A stretch of 64,000 nt of DNA from JAFARE01 sp963777285 (GTDB lineage: Bacteria; Chloroflexota; Dormibacteria; Aeolococcales; Aeolococcaceae). Shown here piece after piece: positions 25,968-35,140 of the stretch. The stretch spans positions 434,001 to 498,000 of the forward strand of contig CAVZPR010000002.1 of NCBI GenBank assembly GCA_963777285.1, read 5' to 3'. Within the stretch, counting starts at the first letter, position 1, and each line of letters begins with the position of its first letter. The notes under the pieces are model-generated. The model saw nothing but the letters and a program-made list of their open reading frames with translations. It was not told the DNA's origin and searched no databases. The translations under genes were made by a program, and so were the position numbers.

Positions 25968-26861
25968 CTATGGTACGGCCGCGCGCTGTGGAGCTCGCGC
26001 CGCCAGGCCTTCGAGAACTCGAATGGCGGTGCGCGGATCGGTGAAGGTTGCCGTGCCCACCTGTAGCGCCACGGCGCCGGCCGCGAGGAAGTCGGCGGCA
26101 CTCGCCGGGTCGGTGATGCCACCCACGCCCACGACCGGGATGCTCACGGCGGCACACACGCGCGCCACCGCATCCAGCGCCAGCGGCTGGATGGCAGGGC
26201 CGCTGAGCCCGCCGCTGCCGCCGGGGAGCACCGGCCGCCCCGTCGCGCGGTGGAACTTCATTCCCACGTACGTGTTGACCGCGGACACCGAGTCGGCGCC
26301 CGCGCCCTCGACGGCGCGGGCCACAGCAGCGATGTCCGTCACATTGGGGCTGAGCTTGACCATGAGATGACGCTGGGTCACGCGCCGCACCGCGGAGACG
26401 AGCGCGCCGGCCGCAGCTGGATCACGGCCGAAGTCGAGGCCATGCGCGATGTTGGGGCAGGAGATGTTCAGCTCCAGCCCCGCGATGCCGGCGACACCCT
26501 CGAGGCGGCGCGCGCAGTGCACATAGTCGGACGCGTCCTCGCCGGCCACGTTCACCACCACCGGCACCGCCCAGGCGGCGAACTCCGGCGCGTAGTGGTC
26601 GGCCACCCAGTCGACGCCCGGATTCTGCAGCCCGATGCTGTTGAGCATTCCTCCCGGCGTTTCGGCGACGCGCGGGGGCCGGTTGCCGGGCCGCGGCAAG
26701 CGCGTCGTGCCCTTCGTGTAGAGCGCGCCGAGGCGGTCGACGTCGATGAGCCGGCGCAGTTCGAACCCGTAGCCGGCGGTGCCGCTCGCCAGGCCGACCG
26801 GGTTGGGCAGCGCCAACCCGCGGCCGAGATCCACACCCGCCGCGGAGGCTGCGTCGCTCAC
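25968..26861 (-). CDS. pyrD: Dihydroorotate dehydrogenase, class 1B catalytic subunit
   Basis: The 297-residue FMN TIM barrel oxidises dihydroorotate to orotate. Seen: LPNPVGLASGTAGYG, ALYTKGTTRLPRPGNRPPRV, MLNSIGLQNPG, GLELNISCPNIAHG (orotate-binding Asn/Ser-Cys-Pro-Asn), MVKLSPNVTDI, the GGLSGPAIQPLAL loop and VVGVGGITDPASAADFLAAGA (FMN phosphate). Pairing with PyrK, overlapping by four bases (GTGA), marks it as the NAD-linked 1B type. GTG 26861 is the start; the frame upstream runs into pyrK. Confidence 0.94.
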   Translation of the reverse strand: MSDAASAAGVDLGRGLALPNPVGLASGTAGYGFELRRLIDVDRLGALYTKGTTRLPRPGNRPPRVAETPGGMLNSIGLQNPGVDWVADHYAPEFAAWAVPVVVNVAGEDASDYVHCARRLEGVAGIAGLELNISCPNIAHGLDFGRDPAAAGALVSAVRRVTQRHLMVKLSPNVTDIAAVARAVEGAGADSVSAVNTYVGMKFHRATGRPVLPGGSGGLSGPAIQPLALDAVARVCAAVSIPVVGVGGITDPASAADFLAAGAVALQVGTATFTDPRTAIRVLEGLAARAPQRAAVP

Positions 26862-27697
26862 GCGACGTCTGCCTCGGGCAGCGACAGCAGCACGTCCCAG
26901 TCGACGTCGCGCATCGCCATGACCGGGCCATCCGTGCAACACAGCGCCCATCCCTCGCCGTCCGAGCCGCGGCGGACGGGCAGCGCGCATCCCAGGCAGG
27001 TGCCGAAACCGCAGCCCATGGGCGCCTCCAGCGACGCCTCGGTCACGCCGCGCGTGGTGAGGTCCGGCAGCATCGCCGCCAGAGCGGCGAGCATGGCGTT
27101 GGGTCCACACGCGTACACCGCAGCGCGCCGCTCCGGAGCCTGCGACAGCAGGTCGGTGACGCGGCCGCTCCGGCCGCGGCTTCCGTCGTCGGTGGCCTCG
27201 AGCACGCGGACGGAGTCGTCGCCGCGCCGGAAGCGAGCCGCGGGGTAGAGCTGCACGCTCGACGCCGCGCCGTTCATGACAGTGATGTCTGCAACACCTT
27301 GCTCGCGCAGGCTGCGGATCAGGAGAGGGAACGGCGCGCACCCGACGCCGCCGGAAACGCAGACCGCGGCATCGACGCTTCCATCGACCGTGAACCCGCT
27401 GCCCAACGGCCCCAGGGCGTCCAGCCGGTCCCCGGGACGCAGGTCGGCCAGCAGCCGTGTTCCAACCCCGACGACGTTGAAGACGAAGGAGCATATGTCG
27501 CCGTCGGTCCAGGCGACGCTGAACGGACGGCGAAGCAGCGGCACCCATGTGTCGCTGCAGCGCAGCTGCGCGAACTGGCCCGGAAGCACGGTGCGCGCCA
27601 GATGCGGAAGCGCCGCGGTGACCTCGTACAGCTCGCCCAGCCGCTCCATCGCGATCACCTCGCCCACCTCCACGCGGGGCTGCGCCGATGAGTTCAT
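26858..27697 (-). CDS. pyrK: Dihydroorotate dehydrogenase electron-transfer subunit
   Basis: The 279-residue flavoprotein passes electrons from PyrD to NAD. It has an FAD-binding half (PLLRRPFSVAW, RxxS type; VGVGTRLLADLRPGD), an NAD half (VCVSGGVGCAPFPLLIRSL; VYACGPNAMLAAL) and a C-terminal 2Fe-2S site in MGCGFGTCLGCALPV followed by ALCCTDGPV, giving the four-Cys CX4CX2CXnC pattern of PyrK. The start overlaps the carAB stop by four bases (ATGA). Standard for a class 1B system. Confidence 0.94.
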   Translation of the reverse strand: MNSSAQPRVEVGEVIAMERLGELYEVTAALPHLARTVLPGQFAQLRCSDTWVPLLRRPFSVAWTDGDICSFVFNVVGVGTRLLADLRPGDRLDALGPLGSGFTVDGSVDAAVCVSGGVGCAPFPLLIRSLREQGVADITVMNGAASSVQLYPAARFRRGDDSVRVLEATDDGSRGRSGRVTDLLSQAPERRAAVYACGPNAMLAALAAMLPDLTTRGVTEASLEAPMGCGFGTCLGCALPVRRGSDGEGWALCCTDGPVMAMRDVDWDVLLSLPEADVA

Positions 27698-30600
27698 GGA
27701 GCCGCTGCCACGAGCCCTTCACGGTACGCGCGGACGGTGGCGACACGGACGTCGTCGCCGTCGCGATGCCGCGCAATCGCCTCGACCAGCGCGGCGGCGG
27801 TGTCGAGCGACGTGCAGCACGGGACACGCCGCTGCTCTGCCGCGAGGCGGATCAGGTAGCCGTCCTTCACGGTGCGGCCCGCGACGCTGCGCGCGACGCC
27901 GTGCTCCATCTCGTCGGTGTCGAAGTACGACACGGTGTTGACCACCAGCGACACACGGCCCTCCTCGATGACATCGATCACGTTGGGGCGGCCATGGCCG
28001 ATCTTCCCCACCGGCGTGGCGGTCACACCCGCGTCGGCGAGTGCGCGAGCCGTGCCCGCCGTCGCGTAGAGGGTGAATCCGAGCGCGCTGAGCTGGGCGA
28101 AGATGGGCAGCGCCTCGGCCTTGTCGGCGTCCGCGACGCTGCACAGTGCGCCGCCACCCTGGGGCATCTGTCCCAGCGCCGCGACGAACGCTTTCTGCAC
28201 GGCCGCCCCAAGGACGGTGTCGATGCCCATGACCTCGCCGGTCGACTTCATCTCCGGTCCCAGCGCGGTGTCGACCTCGGTGAGCTTCACGGTGGAGAAA
28301 ACGGGCGCCTTGACCGCGACGAGCGGCCGCGGCGCGAACAGCCCGGCGCGCCACCCGAGCTGCTCGAGGGTCTCGCCGCGCATGACCCGCGTGGCCAGCT
28401 CCACCATGGGAACGCCGGTGACCTTGCTGAGGAAGGGAACCGTGCGCGATGCGCGCGGATTGACCTCGAGCACGTGCGGCACGCCGCGGTACACCACGTA
28501 CTGGATGTTGCAGAGCCCGCGCACCCGGAGCGCCCTGGCGATGCGCTCGGTGTCGCGTACTATGCGGTCGCGCACGTCGGCGCTGAGGTGCAGTGCAGGG
28601 TACGCAGCCATCGAGTCGCCGCTGTGCACGCCGGCGCGCTCGACGTGCTCCATCAGGCCTGGCACCAGCACCGCCTCGCCGTCGCTGACCGCGTCGACGT
28701 CCACCTCTGTGCCGAAGAGGTAGCGGTCGATGAGGACGGCGCCGCGACGTCCGCCGCCGTCGACCGGCAGCGCGGCCATCGCCGCGTCGAGGTAGCGGCG
28801 CAGCGCGTCCGGGGTGTGCACGATCTCCATGGCGCGGCCACCCAGCACATACGAGGGACGCACCAGCACCGGATAGCCCACGCGCTCGGCGATGCCCATC
28901 GCCTCCAGCTGGTCCACGGTCGCGGCGCCGTGCGGCTGTGGGATCTCCAACTCGCGCATCAGCGCCTCGAACGCGCGCCGGTCCTCCGCCGCGTCGATGG
29001 CGTCCACCGGGGTGCCCAGGATGGTGACGCCTTCGCGGTGCAGCGGCCCGGCCAGGTTCACCGCTGTCTGCCCGCCAAATTGCACCACCGCGCCGGATGC
29101 CTTCTCCTGGCGCAGAACGGCGAGGACGGATTCTTCGTCGAGCGGTTCGAAGTACAGCCGTGAGCTGCAGTCGAAGTCCGTGCTGACGGTCTCAGGGTTG
29201 CTGTTGATCATCACCGAGTCGACGCCGCGCTGCCGCAGCGACTCCGCGGCCTGCACGCTGCAGTAGTCGAACTCGATCCCCTGACCGATGCGGATCGGCC
29301 CGCTGCCGATGACGGCGACCACGTCGCGCTCCGAGGCCTGCGCGCTGCGCTCGTTCTCCGCCTCGAAGGTCGAGTAGTAGTACGGCGTTGCCGCCTCGAA
29401 CTCGGCGGCGCATGTGTCGACGCATTTGTACGCGGGCACGATCCCGGCGGCCAGCCTGCGCTCGCGCACGGCCACGGGGGTCGTGCCGCACAGGGCGGCG
29501 ATGCGCGAGTCAGCCAGCGCGAGCCGCTTCGCCTCACGCAGCGCGTCGTCCGTCAGCCCCGTCCAGCGCAAGCGCTCCTCGCAGGCGACCAGCGCTGCCA
29601 GCCGGCGCACGAACCAGACGCCGATGCCGCTCCGCTGCGCCAGCGCAGCAGGGTCGTCGCCACCGCGAAGCGCTTCCAGCAGCGCGAAGCAGCGGCGGTC
29701 GTTGGCCACGTCGACCAGCACCGGCTCGTGCAGGTCCGACGCGTCCGGCGGCTGCTGCTCCAGGGAGCGCAGCGCCTTGCTGAAGGCTGCCTCGAACGAC
29801 CGCTCGATGGCCATGACCTCGCCCGTCGACTTCATCTGCGTGCCCAGCCGGCGGTCCGCCTCGGGGAACTTGTCGAACGGCCACCGTGGAATCTTCACCA
29901 CGCAGTAGTCCAGCGCAGGCTCGAAGGCGGCGCACGTCTTGCCGGTGACCGCGTTGGGGATCTCGTCGAGGCGCCTGCCCGTGGCGATCTTCGCGGCGAC
30001 GCGCGCGATGGGATACCCCGTCGCCTTCGACGCGAGCGCGGACGAGCGCGACACCCGCGGATTCACCTCGATCACGTGGTACTCGTGCGAGTCCGGGGCC
30101 AGCGCGAACTGCACGTTGCAACCGCCGGCGATCTCGAGCGCGGAGATGATGCGCAGCGCCGCGCTGCGCAGCTGCTGGTGCTCGCGGTCCGTGAGCGTCT
30201 GCGACGGCGCCACCACAATGGAGTCGCCCGTGTGGACGCCCATCGGGTCGAGGTTCTCCATGTTGCAGACGGTGATGCACGTCCCCGCGCCGTCGCGCAC
30301 CACCTCGTACTCGATCTCACGCCACCCGGCGAGCGAACGCTCCACCAGCGCCTGGTTGATCGGCGATGCGGCGAGTCCCGCCGCCACCACCTCGAGAAAG
30401 CGCTCGTCCGTCTCGCACAGTCCGCCGCCGGTGCCGCCCAGCGTGAAGGCGGGACGGACCACGAGGGGCAGGCCCTCGCGCTCACGGAACGCGCGCGCCT
30501 CGGCGAGCGACGACACCGTCTGCGACACGGGCACCGGTTCTCCGATGCGCCGCAGCAGCTCCTTGAACGCCTCACGGTCCTCAGCTGCGCGGATCGCCGA

Positions 30601-32298
30601 CAACGGGGTGCCAAGCACGCGCACGCCACAGCGTTCGAGCACGCCCGCATCGGCAAGCGCCACCGCGAGGTTCAGGCCGGTCTGCCCGCCGAGCGTCGCG
30701 AGCAGCCCGTCCGGGCGCTCCGCTTCGATGATGCGCGTCACCACCTCGACCGTCAGCGGCTCCACGTACACGGCGTCGGCCGACGAGTCGTCGGTCATGA
30801 TCGTCGCCGGGTTGCTGTTCACCAGCACCACGCGAACGCCCTCTTCGCGGAGCGCCTTGCACGCCTGGGTGCCGGCATAATCGAACTCGGCGGCCTGCCC
30901 GATGATCACCGGACCGCTGCCGATGACGAGCACGCACGAGGGGGCGGGCATGTCGGTGGCGAGCGGCGCCGGCGCAGACGGGGCGGGCATGTCGGCGGTG
31001 AGCGGCGCCGGCGCAGACGGGGCGGGCATGTCGGCGGCGAGTTCCGCAGCCGTCGGAGCGAGCGAGCGACGCTCAAGGCGTTGCGAACGAGCGCCATCGA
31101 CGGCGAGGACTGTCTGAGCAAGCCGATATGCCCGCCCCGTCTGCGGACCACCACACATCGAGAGGAACTCGTCGAACACGGCGGCGCGATCCTGCGGTCC
31201 CGGCGCGCCCTCTGGGTGGTACTGCACGGAGAACGCCGGCAGCTCGCTGTGCCGCAGCCCTTCGACCGAGCCGTCGTTGAGGTTGCGTTCGCTCACGTGC
31301 CATCCGGAATCCGCGGGAAGCGAGTCGGCGTCGACCTGGAACTCGTGGTTCTGCGAGGTGACGTACACCTGGCCGGTGGCGCCGTCGCGCACCGGATGGT
31401 TGCCACCGTGGTGGCCGAACTTGAGCCGCGAGGTCGACGCGCCGGCGGCCTGGCCCAGGATCTGGTGACCGAGACAGATGCCGAGCAGCGGGACGCGCCG
31501 CTCCAGGAGCTCGCGGCACAGCCGCACCGCATGCGGCAGGCGCGAGGGATCGCCGGGGCCGTTGGACAGCACGACGCCGTGCGGCTCGTGGCGCAGCACG
31601 TCGTCGAGGCCGGCGTCCTGGCGGACCACGATGACGTCGACGCCGCGGCTGCACAGCGCGCGCAGCTGGTTGCGCTTGACGCCGTAGTCGACGACCACCA
31701 CACGCGTCCCGGTGAACGCGCCTGCCGCGCCGGAGAGCTCGACGCCACGGTGCAGCGGCGCGTCGAGCGACTCGGTGAAGCGCTCCCACGGTGTGCGCAG
31801 CGACACCTCCGCGACGAGGTCCTCGTCGCTCACCGAGGGCGCGGTGCGTGCCGACTCCACCAGCTCGGACGGCGAGGACGTGGAGGCGTCACCGAGCACC
31901 CCGCGCAGCGTGCCGCGGTCGCGCAGGTGTCGCGTCAGCGCGCGTGTGTCAACGCCGCGAATGCCGCTCACGCCGTGGGCGATCAGCTCCTGCTCGAGCG
32001 ACCGATCCGCGCGAGCGTGGCCGATGTCGGGGGAGAGTTCGCGCACGACCAGTGCACGGCAGTGCACGCGCCCCGACTCGGCGGTGTCGTCGCGACAGCC
32101 GTAGTTGCCGATCAGCGGGTACGTCATGACCACCACCTGTCCCGCGTAGGAGGGGTCGGTGATCACCTCCTGGTAGCCGGCCATGCACGTGTTGAAGACG
32201 ACCTCCCCGTGCGTGGTGCTTCGCAGAGGCGCGGCGAACAGGATTCCGTCGAAGGTCGCACCCAACTCGAGGGCGAGGATCCCCCGGCGCTCAGGCAC
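27694..32298 (-). CDS. carAB: Carbamoyl-phosphate synthase, CarA-CarB fusion
   Basis: One uninterrupted 1534-codon frame encodes both subunits. Residues ~1-375 are the glutaminase: GEVVFNTCMAGYQEVITDPSY, GVKRNQLRALCSRG, the nucleophile Cys275 in GICLGHQ, and SVQYHPEG. Residues ~376-449 form a linker ending in Ala/Pro repeats. From ~450 begins the synthetase: VLVIGSGPVIIGQAAEFDYAG, VLVNSNPATIMTDD and a second ATP-grasp half starting VAVIGSGPIRIGQGIEFDYCS, then an allosteric domain. It makes carbamoyl phosphate from glutamine, bicarbonate and 2 ATP for pyrimidines and arginine. GTG 32298 overlaps the pyrC stop by 8 bp. Bacteria normally encode two proteins. Met424, 437 and 450 in the repeats could allow internal starts, but no ribosome site is obvious before them. 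Confidence 0.93.
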   Translation of the reverse strand: MPERRGILALELGATFDGILFAAPLRSTTHGEVVFNTCMAGYQEVITDPSYAGQVVVMTYPLIGNYGCRDDTAESGRVHCRALVVRELSPDIGHARADRSLEQELIAHGVSGIRGVDTRALTRHLRDRGTLRGVLGDASTSSPSELVESARTAPSVSDEDLVAEVSLRTPWERFTESLDAPLHRGVELSGAAGAFTGTRVVVVDYGVKRNQLRALCSRGVDVIVVRQDAGLDDVLRHEPHGVVLSNGPGDPSRLPHAVRLCRELLERRVPLLGICLGHQILGQAAGASTSRLKFGHHGGNHPVRDGATGQVYVTSQNHEFQVDADSLPADSGWHVSERNLNDGSVEGLRHSELPAFSVQYHPEGAPGPQDRAAVFDEFLSMCGGPQTGRAYRLAQTVLAVDGARSQRLERRSLAPTAAELAADMPAPSAPAPLTADMPAPSAPAPLATDMPAPSCVLVIGSGPVIIGQAAEFDYAGTQACKALREEGVRVVLVNSNPATIMTDDSSADAVYVEPLTVEVVTRIIEAERPDGLLATLGGQTGLNLAVALADAGVLERCGVRVLGTPLSAIRAAEDREAFKELLRRIGEPVPVSQTVSSLAEARAFREREGLPLVVRPAFTLGGTGGGLCETDERFLEVVAAGLAASPINQALVERSLAGWREIEYEVVRDGAGTCITVCNMENLDPMGVHTGDSIVVAPSQTLTDREHQQLRSAALRIISALEIAGGCNVQFALAPDSHEYHVIEVNPRVSRSSALASKATGYPIARVAAKIATGRRLDEIPNAVTGKTCAAFEPALDYCVVKIPRWPFDKFPEADRRLGTQMKSTGEVMAIERSFEAAFSKALRSLEQQPPDASDLHEPVLVDVANDRRCFALLEALRGGDDPAALAQRSGIGVWFVRRLAALVACEERLRWTGLTDDALREAKRLALADSRIAALCGTTPVAVRERRLAAGIVPAYKCVDTCAAEFEAATPYYYSTFEAENERSAQASERDVVAVIGSGPIRIGQGIEFDYCSVQAAESLRQRGVDSVMINSNPETVSTDFDCSSRLYFEPLDEESVLAVLRQEKASGAVVQFGGQTAVNLAGPLHREGVTILGTPVDAIDAAEDRRAFEALMRELEIPQPHGAATVDQLEAMGIAERVGYPVLVRPSYVLGGRAMEIVHTPDALRRYLDAAMAALPVDGGGRRGAVLIDRYLFGTEVDVDAVSDGEAVLVPGLMEHVERAGVHSGDSMAAYPALHLSADVRDRIVRDTERIARALRVRGLCNIQYVVYRGVPHVLEVNPRASRTVPFLSKVTGVPMVELATRVMRGETLEQLGWRAGLFAPRPLVAVKAPVFSTVKLTEVDTALGPEMKSTGEVMGIDTVLGAAVQKAFVAALGQMPQGGGALCSVADADKAEALPIFAQLSALGFTLYATAGTARALADAGVTATPVGKIGHGRPNVIDVIEEGRVSLVVNTVSYFDTDEMEHGVARSVAGRTVKDGYLIRLAAEQRRVPCCTSLDTAAALVEAIARHRDGDDVRVATVRAYREGLVAAAP
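30941..31041 (-). repeat. 39-bp in-frame tandem repeat in the CarA-CarB linker (about 2.6 copies)
   Basis: The motif GGGCGGGCATG (plus strand) recurs at 30942, 30981 and 31020, exactly 39 bp apart, with nearly identical flanks. On the coding strand each unit translates as MPAPSAPAPLTAD, so 13 residues are repeated, the last copy (nearest CarB) being followed directly by SCVLVIGSG. The repeats carry the three in-frame ATGs. Length can vary by slippage without breaking the frame, and the product is a flexible Ala/Pro linker. Confidence 0.9.
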
Positions 32299-33637
32299 GC
32301 GCGGCCGCCTCTTGGGGCAGGTCCACGCGGGCGGCGTCGACGTGCACCGGCCGCCCCTGCACCAGCGTGAGGATGACGCGCCCGCGGAGCGCCATGCCCA
32401 GAAACGGCGTGTTGCGCGAGAGCGAGCGCAGCGTCTCCGGGGTGACGGTCCATTCGGCGTCGGGGTCGACGAGGGTGAGCGTCGCCGGGGCGCCTGCGAC
32501 CAGTCGCGGAGCAGCAATGACCGGCGCGCTGCGCAGCAGGCGGTGCGGGCCGACTGTCAGCGCCTCCAGCAGCACCGGGAGCCACCGCCCATCCATGCCG
32601 CCCAGCGTGCGGCACACGGAGAACGCGGTCTCGAGCCCGATCATGCCGGCCGCCACATCGCCGGACGGGCCGCGCTTGGCCGCATCGCGATGCGGTGCGT
32701 GGTCGGTCGCCACCGCGTCGATCAGACCTTCGCGAAGCGCGTCGACCATAGCGTCGCGGTCGGCGCGAGCGCGAAGCGGTGGATTCACCTTGCGCAGCGC
32801 GCTGCCGAACGCGTCATCGTCGTCCGCAGGCTCCCATGCCGCCAGGTGGTGCGGCGTTACCTCGGCGCTCACGCTGAGCCCGTCGTCGTGCGCCCGGCGC
32901 AGCGCTGCGATCGATCCGGCAGCCGACAGGTGCTGCAGGTGCAGGTGCCCCCGGCCGGCGCTGCGCAGCGCGGCGAGCGCCGCCTCGACGGCGGCGACCT
33001 CCGTCTCGGGAGGCCTGTGCGCACCACGCGTCACGGCCACATCCGAAGGATTGGAGAGCGCAATCGCCGCTTCGTCCTCGGGGTGCACCAGCACCGGGCG
33101 GCCCGCGTCGTGCGCGCGCTGCAGCACCGTCGCCAACAGCGCCGGCGAAGCGGCGTTGCGCCCGTCGTCACCGATGGCGACGGCGCCGGCGGCGATGCAG
33201 CCCTCCACGTCCACGGGCTCACGCCCCTGGAGCCCGCGGCTCAGCGCGGCCACCTGCAGCACGCTGACGTCCGCGTCCCGGCCGCGCGCGACCGCCTCAC
33301 GCACCAGCTCGGGTGCGTCGATCGGCGGTCGCGTGTTGGCCATCGCCAGCACCGTCGTGAAGCCGCCGGCAGCCGCGGCACGCGCTCCGCTCGCCACGGT
33401 CTCGGCGTCCTCGTCGCCCGGTTCACGCAGGTGCGCGTGCAAATCGATGAAGCCGGGACACACCACGCACGAGGCACGTCCCGGCGTTGCCGCGAGGTCC
33501 AGGACCGGGACGCCGTCGCGCTCGATCCGCGCTCCTATGCCGCCGATGCGGTCGCCATCGACCCACACGTCATGCGCATCCAGATCTCTGCCGGTGGCGG
33601 GATCGACGACGCGCACCCCGCGAAGGATGACGTTCAC
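32291..33637 (-). CDS. pyrC: Dihydroorotase
   Basis: The 448-residue amidohydrolase closes carbamoyl aspartate to dihydroorotate. Motifs: VCPGFIDLHAHLREPGDEDAETV (metal-binding HxH and substrate Arg), ANTRPPID, a His ligand region LHLQHLSAAGSIAALRRA, VTPHHLAAW, KVNPPLR and IDAVATDHAPH (catalytic Asp). The start is GTG 33637, which overlaps the pyrR stop as GTGA; ATG 33661 is in frame but lies inside pyrR. The class I/type resembles the zinc enzymes of Gram-positives. Confidence 0.94.
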   Translation of the reverse strand: MNVILRGVRVVDPATGRDLDAHDVWVDGDRIGGIGARIERDGVPVLDLAATPGRASCVVCPGFIDLHAHLREPGDEDAETVASGARAAAAGGFTTVLAMANTRPPIDAPELVREAVARGRDADVSVLQVAALSRGLQGREPVDVEGCIAAGAVAIGDDGRNAASPALLATVLQRAHDAGRPVLVHPEDEAAIALSNPSDVAVTRGAHRPPETEVAAVEAALAALRSAGRGHLHLQHLSAAGSIAALRRAHDDGLSVSAEVTPHHLAAWEPADDDDAFGSALRKVNPPLRARADRDAMVDALREGLIDAVATDHAPHRDAAKRGPSGDVAAGMIGLETAFSVCRTLGGMDGRWLPVLLEALTVGPHRLLRSAPVIAAPRLVAGAPATLTLVDPDAEWTVTPETLRSLSRNTPFLGMALRGRVILTLVQGRPVHVDAARVDLPQEAAARA

Positions 33638-34212
33638 CGTGCGCCACCACGCAGCAGCCACGCGCCATCGACGCCGTCGATCTCACGCAACCGCACGTAC
33701 ACACGGTCGCCGCTCGCCGTGGGCACGTTCTTGCCGACGTACGCCGCGCGGATGGGAATCTCGCGATGGCCGCGGTCGATGAGCGCCAGCACCTCGACGG
33801 CGGCAGGTCGCCCCTGGTCCACCAGCGCATCGAGCGCGGCACGCAGCGTGCGTCCCGTGAAGAGCACGTCGTCCACGACGATCACGGTCGCCCCACCGAT
33901 GTCGGGCGGGCTCCCGCCGTCAACGGGCGTCAGCGCCGCGTCGCGTTCGCCCGGTGTGCGCGGCCTGTCGTCGCGGTGGCCTCGTGGATCCAGCGCTGCA
34001 ACCTGTGGCGGCGACGTCCCGATCTCCTGCAGAGTGGCTGCGAGGCGGATCGCGAGGGGCACGCCGCGGGTGCGTATGCCGGCAAGCACCACGCCGTCGA
34101 GCCCGCCGTGCGCCTCCGAGATCTCGTGGGCCAGGCGCGTCACCGTGCGCCGCAATCCCGCCGCGTCGAGGAGCTGCGGGCTCGACGCGAGCGTCTGCGC
34201 GGGGTCGATCAC
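33634..34212 (-). CDS. pyrR: PyrR: pyr-mRNA-binding attenuation protein / uracil phosphoribosyltransferase
   Basis: The 192-residue PRTase-fold protein has AHEISEAHGGLDGVVLAGIRTRGVPLA, the PRPP motif VIVVDDVLFTGRTLRAALDAL, and DRGHREIPIRAAYVGKNVPT, the last being typical of PyrR. It senses UMP and binds an RNA hairpin in pyr leaders. Its position as second gene in the operon, after pyrB, plus a matching hairpin before pyrB (see leader) makes autogenous control likely. GTG 34212 overlaps the pyrB stop by four bases. A slightly unusual insert (DRPRTPGERDAALTPVDGG) lies mid-protein. Confidence 0.94.
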   Translation of the reverse strand: MIDPAQTLASSPQLLDAAGLRRTVTRLAHEISEAHGGLDGVVLAGIRTRGVPLAIRLAATLQEIGTSPPQVAALDPRGHRDDRPRTPGERDAALTPVDGGSPPDIGGATVIVVDDVLFTGRTLRAALDALVDQGRPAAVEVLALIDRGHREIPIRAAYVGKNVPTASGDRVYVRLREIDGVDGAWLLRGGAR

Positions 34213-35135
34213 CGGAGCAGCATCTCCAGAATGGCCATGCGGATGGTGACGCCGTTCGCCGCCTGGCGGAAGTACGCGGCGCGCGGGTCGGCATCCACCT
34301 CGGTGCTGATCTCATCGACGCGCGGCAGCGGATGCATGACGATCGCGCCCGCGGGAAGCTGCCGCATCACCTCGGTGTCGATGCGAATGGCGGCACGCGC
34401 GGCCTCGAACTCTGACGCGTCCGTGAAACGCTCCTTCTGCACTCGCGTCTGGTAGACGACGTCGACGCTGTCGATGACGTCTGTGAGCTGCGACGCGAGC
34501 ACATAGGGGACGCCGCGCTCGTCGAGCCGCGCCAGAATGTCCGCTCCGACCTGCACCACGGCGGGTGCGACGAATGCGAACCGCACCCCCGGATAGAGCG
34601 CGAGCAGCAGCGCCAGCGAGCGAGCCGTGCGTCCGAAGCGCAGGTCACCGCAGAACGCGACGTGCACGCCGTCGATGCGGTGCAGCTCGCGCTGGATCGT
34701 GTAGAGGTCGAGCAGGGCCTGTGTGGGGTGCTCGCCGGGGCCGTCGCCGGCGTTGATGACCGGCACCGACGACACGTCGGCCGCTCGACCGGCCGCGCCG
34801 CGCGCGTCGTGGCGCAGCACGATGACGTCGGCGTACGTCGACACCATGCGGATCGTGTCCTCCAGCGTCTCTCCCTTGATCGCGCTGGAGAAGGTGTGCG
34901 CGGCCTCGGTACCGAGCACGGAACCGCCGAGGCGCAGCATCGCGGACTCGAAGCTGAGCCGCGTGCGCGTGCTCGGCTCGTAGAAGAGCGAGGCCATGAT
35001 GCGGCTGCGCAGCCGCGTGTCACGCGTGCCGTCGAGCTCCGCCGCACGGTGGAACAGCGAGTCCAGCAGCCCGCGGTCGAACTGCTCACTGCTGATCACG
35101 TGCTCCAGGAGCCTCGAGCTCGCCACCGTCACCAT
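34209..35135 (-). CDS. pyrB: Aspartate carbamoyltransferase catalytic subunit
   Basis: The 308-residue enzyme condenses carbamoyl phosphate with aspartate. It shows SLFYEPSTRTRLSFESAMLRLGG (STRT carbamoyl-phosphate site), IKGETLEDTIRM, VINAGDGPGEHPTQALLDLYTI (HPTQ), VAFCGDLRFGRTARSLA, QTRVQKERF and IVMHPLPRVDEI. No regulatory PyrI gene is adjacent. ATG 35135 has GGAGG ten bases upstream; this ribosome site is embedded in the proposed PyrR-controlled hairpin. First gene of the pyr operon. Confidence 0.95.
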   Translation of the reverse strand: MVTVASSRLLEHVISSEQFDRGLLDSLFHRAAELDGTRDTRLRSRIMASLFYEPSTRTRLSFESAMLRLGGSVLGTEAAHTFSSAIKGETLEDTIRMVSTYADVIVLRHDARGAAGRAADVSSVPVINAGDGPGEHPTQALLDLYTIQRELHRIDGVHVAFCGDLRFGRTARSLALLLALYPGVRFAFVAPAVVQVGADILARLDERGVPYVLASQLTDVIDSVDVVYQTRVQKERFTDASEFEAARAAIRIDTEVMRQLPAGAIVMHPLPRVDEISTEVDADPRAAYFRQAANGVTIRMAILEMLLR

Positions 35136-35140
35136 CTCGG

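Noticed and set aside
30951..30951. Separate carB gene starting at the last repeat ATG
   Set aside because: Possible, but there is no stop before it and no visible ribosome site; kept as an alternative inside the fusion entry.
29728..32370. 880-codon plus-strand open frame opposite carAB
   Set aside because: It is a GC-rich shadow of carAB: the translation is Arg/His/Ala-rich with no family motif, while the minus strand encodes a complete enzyme.
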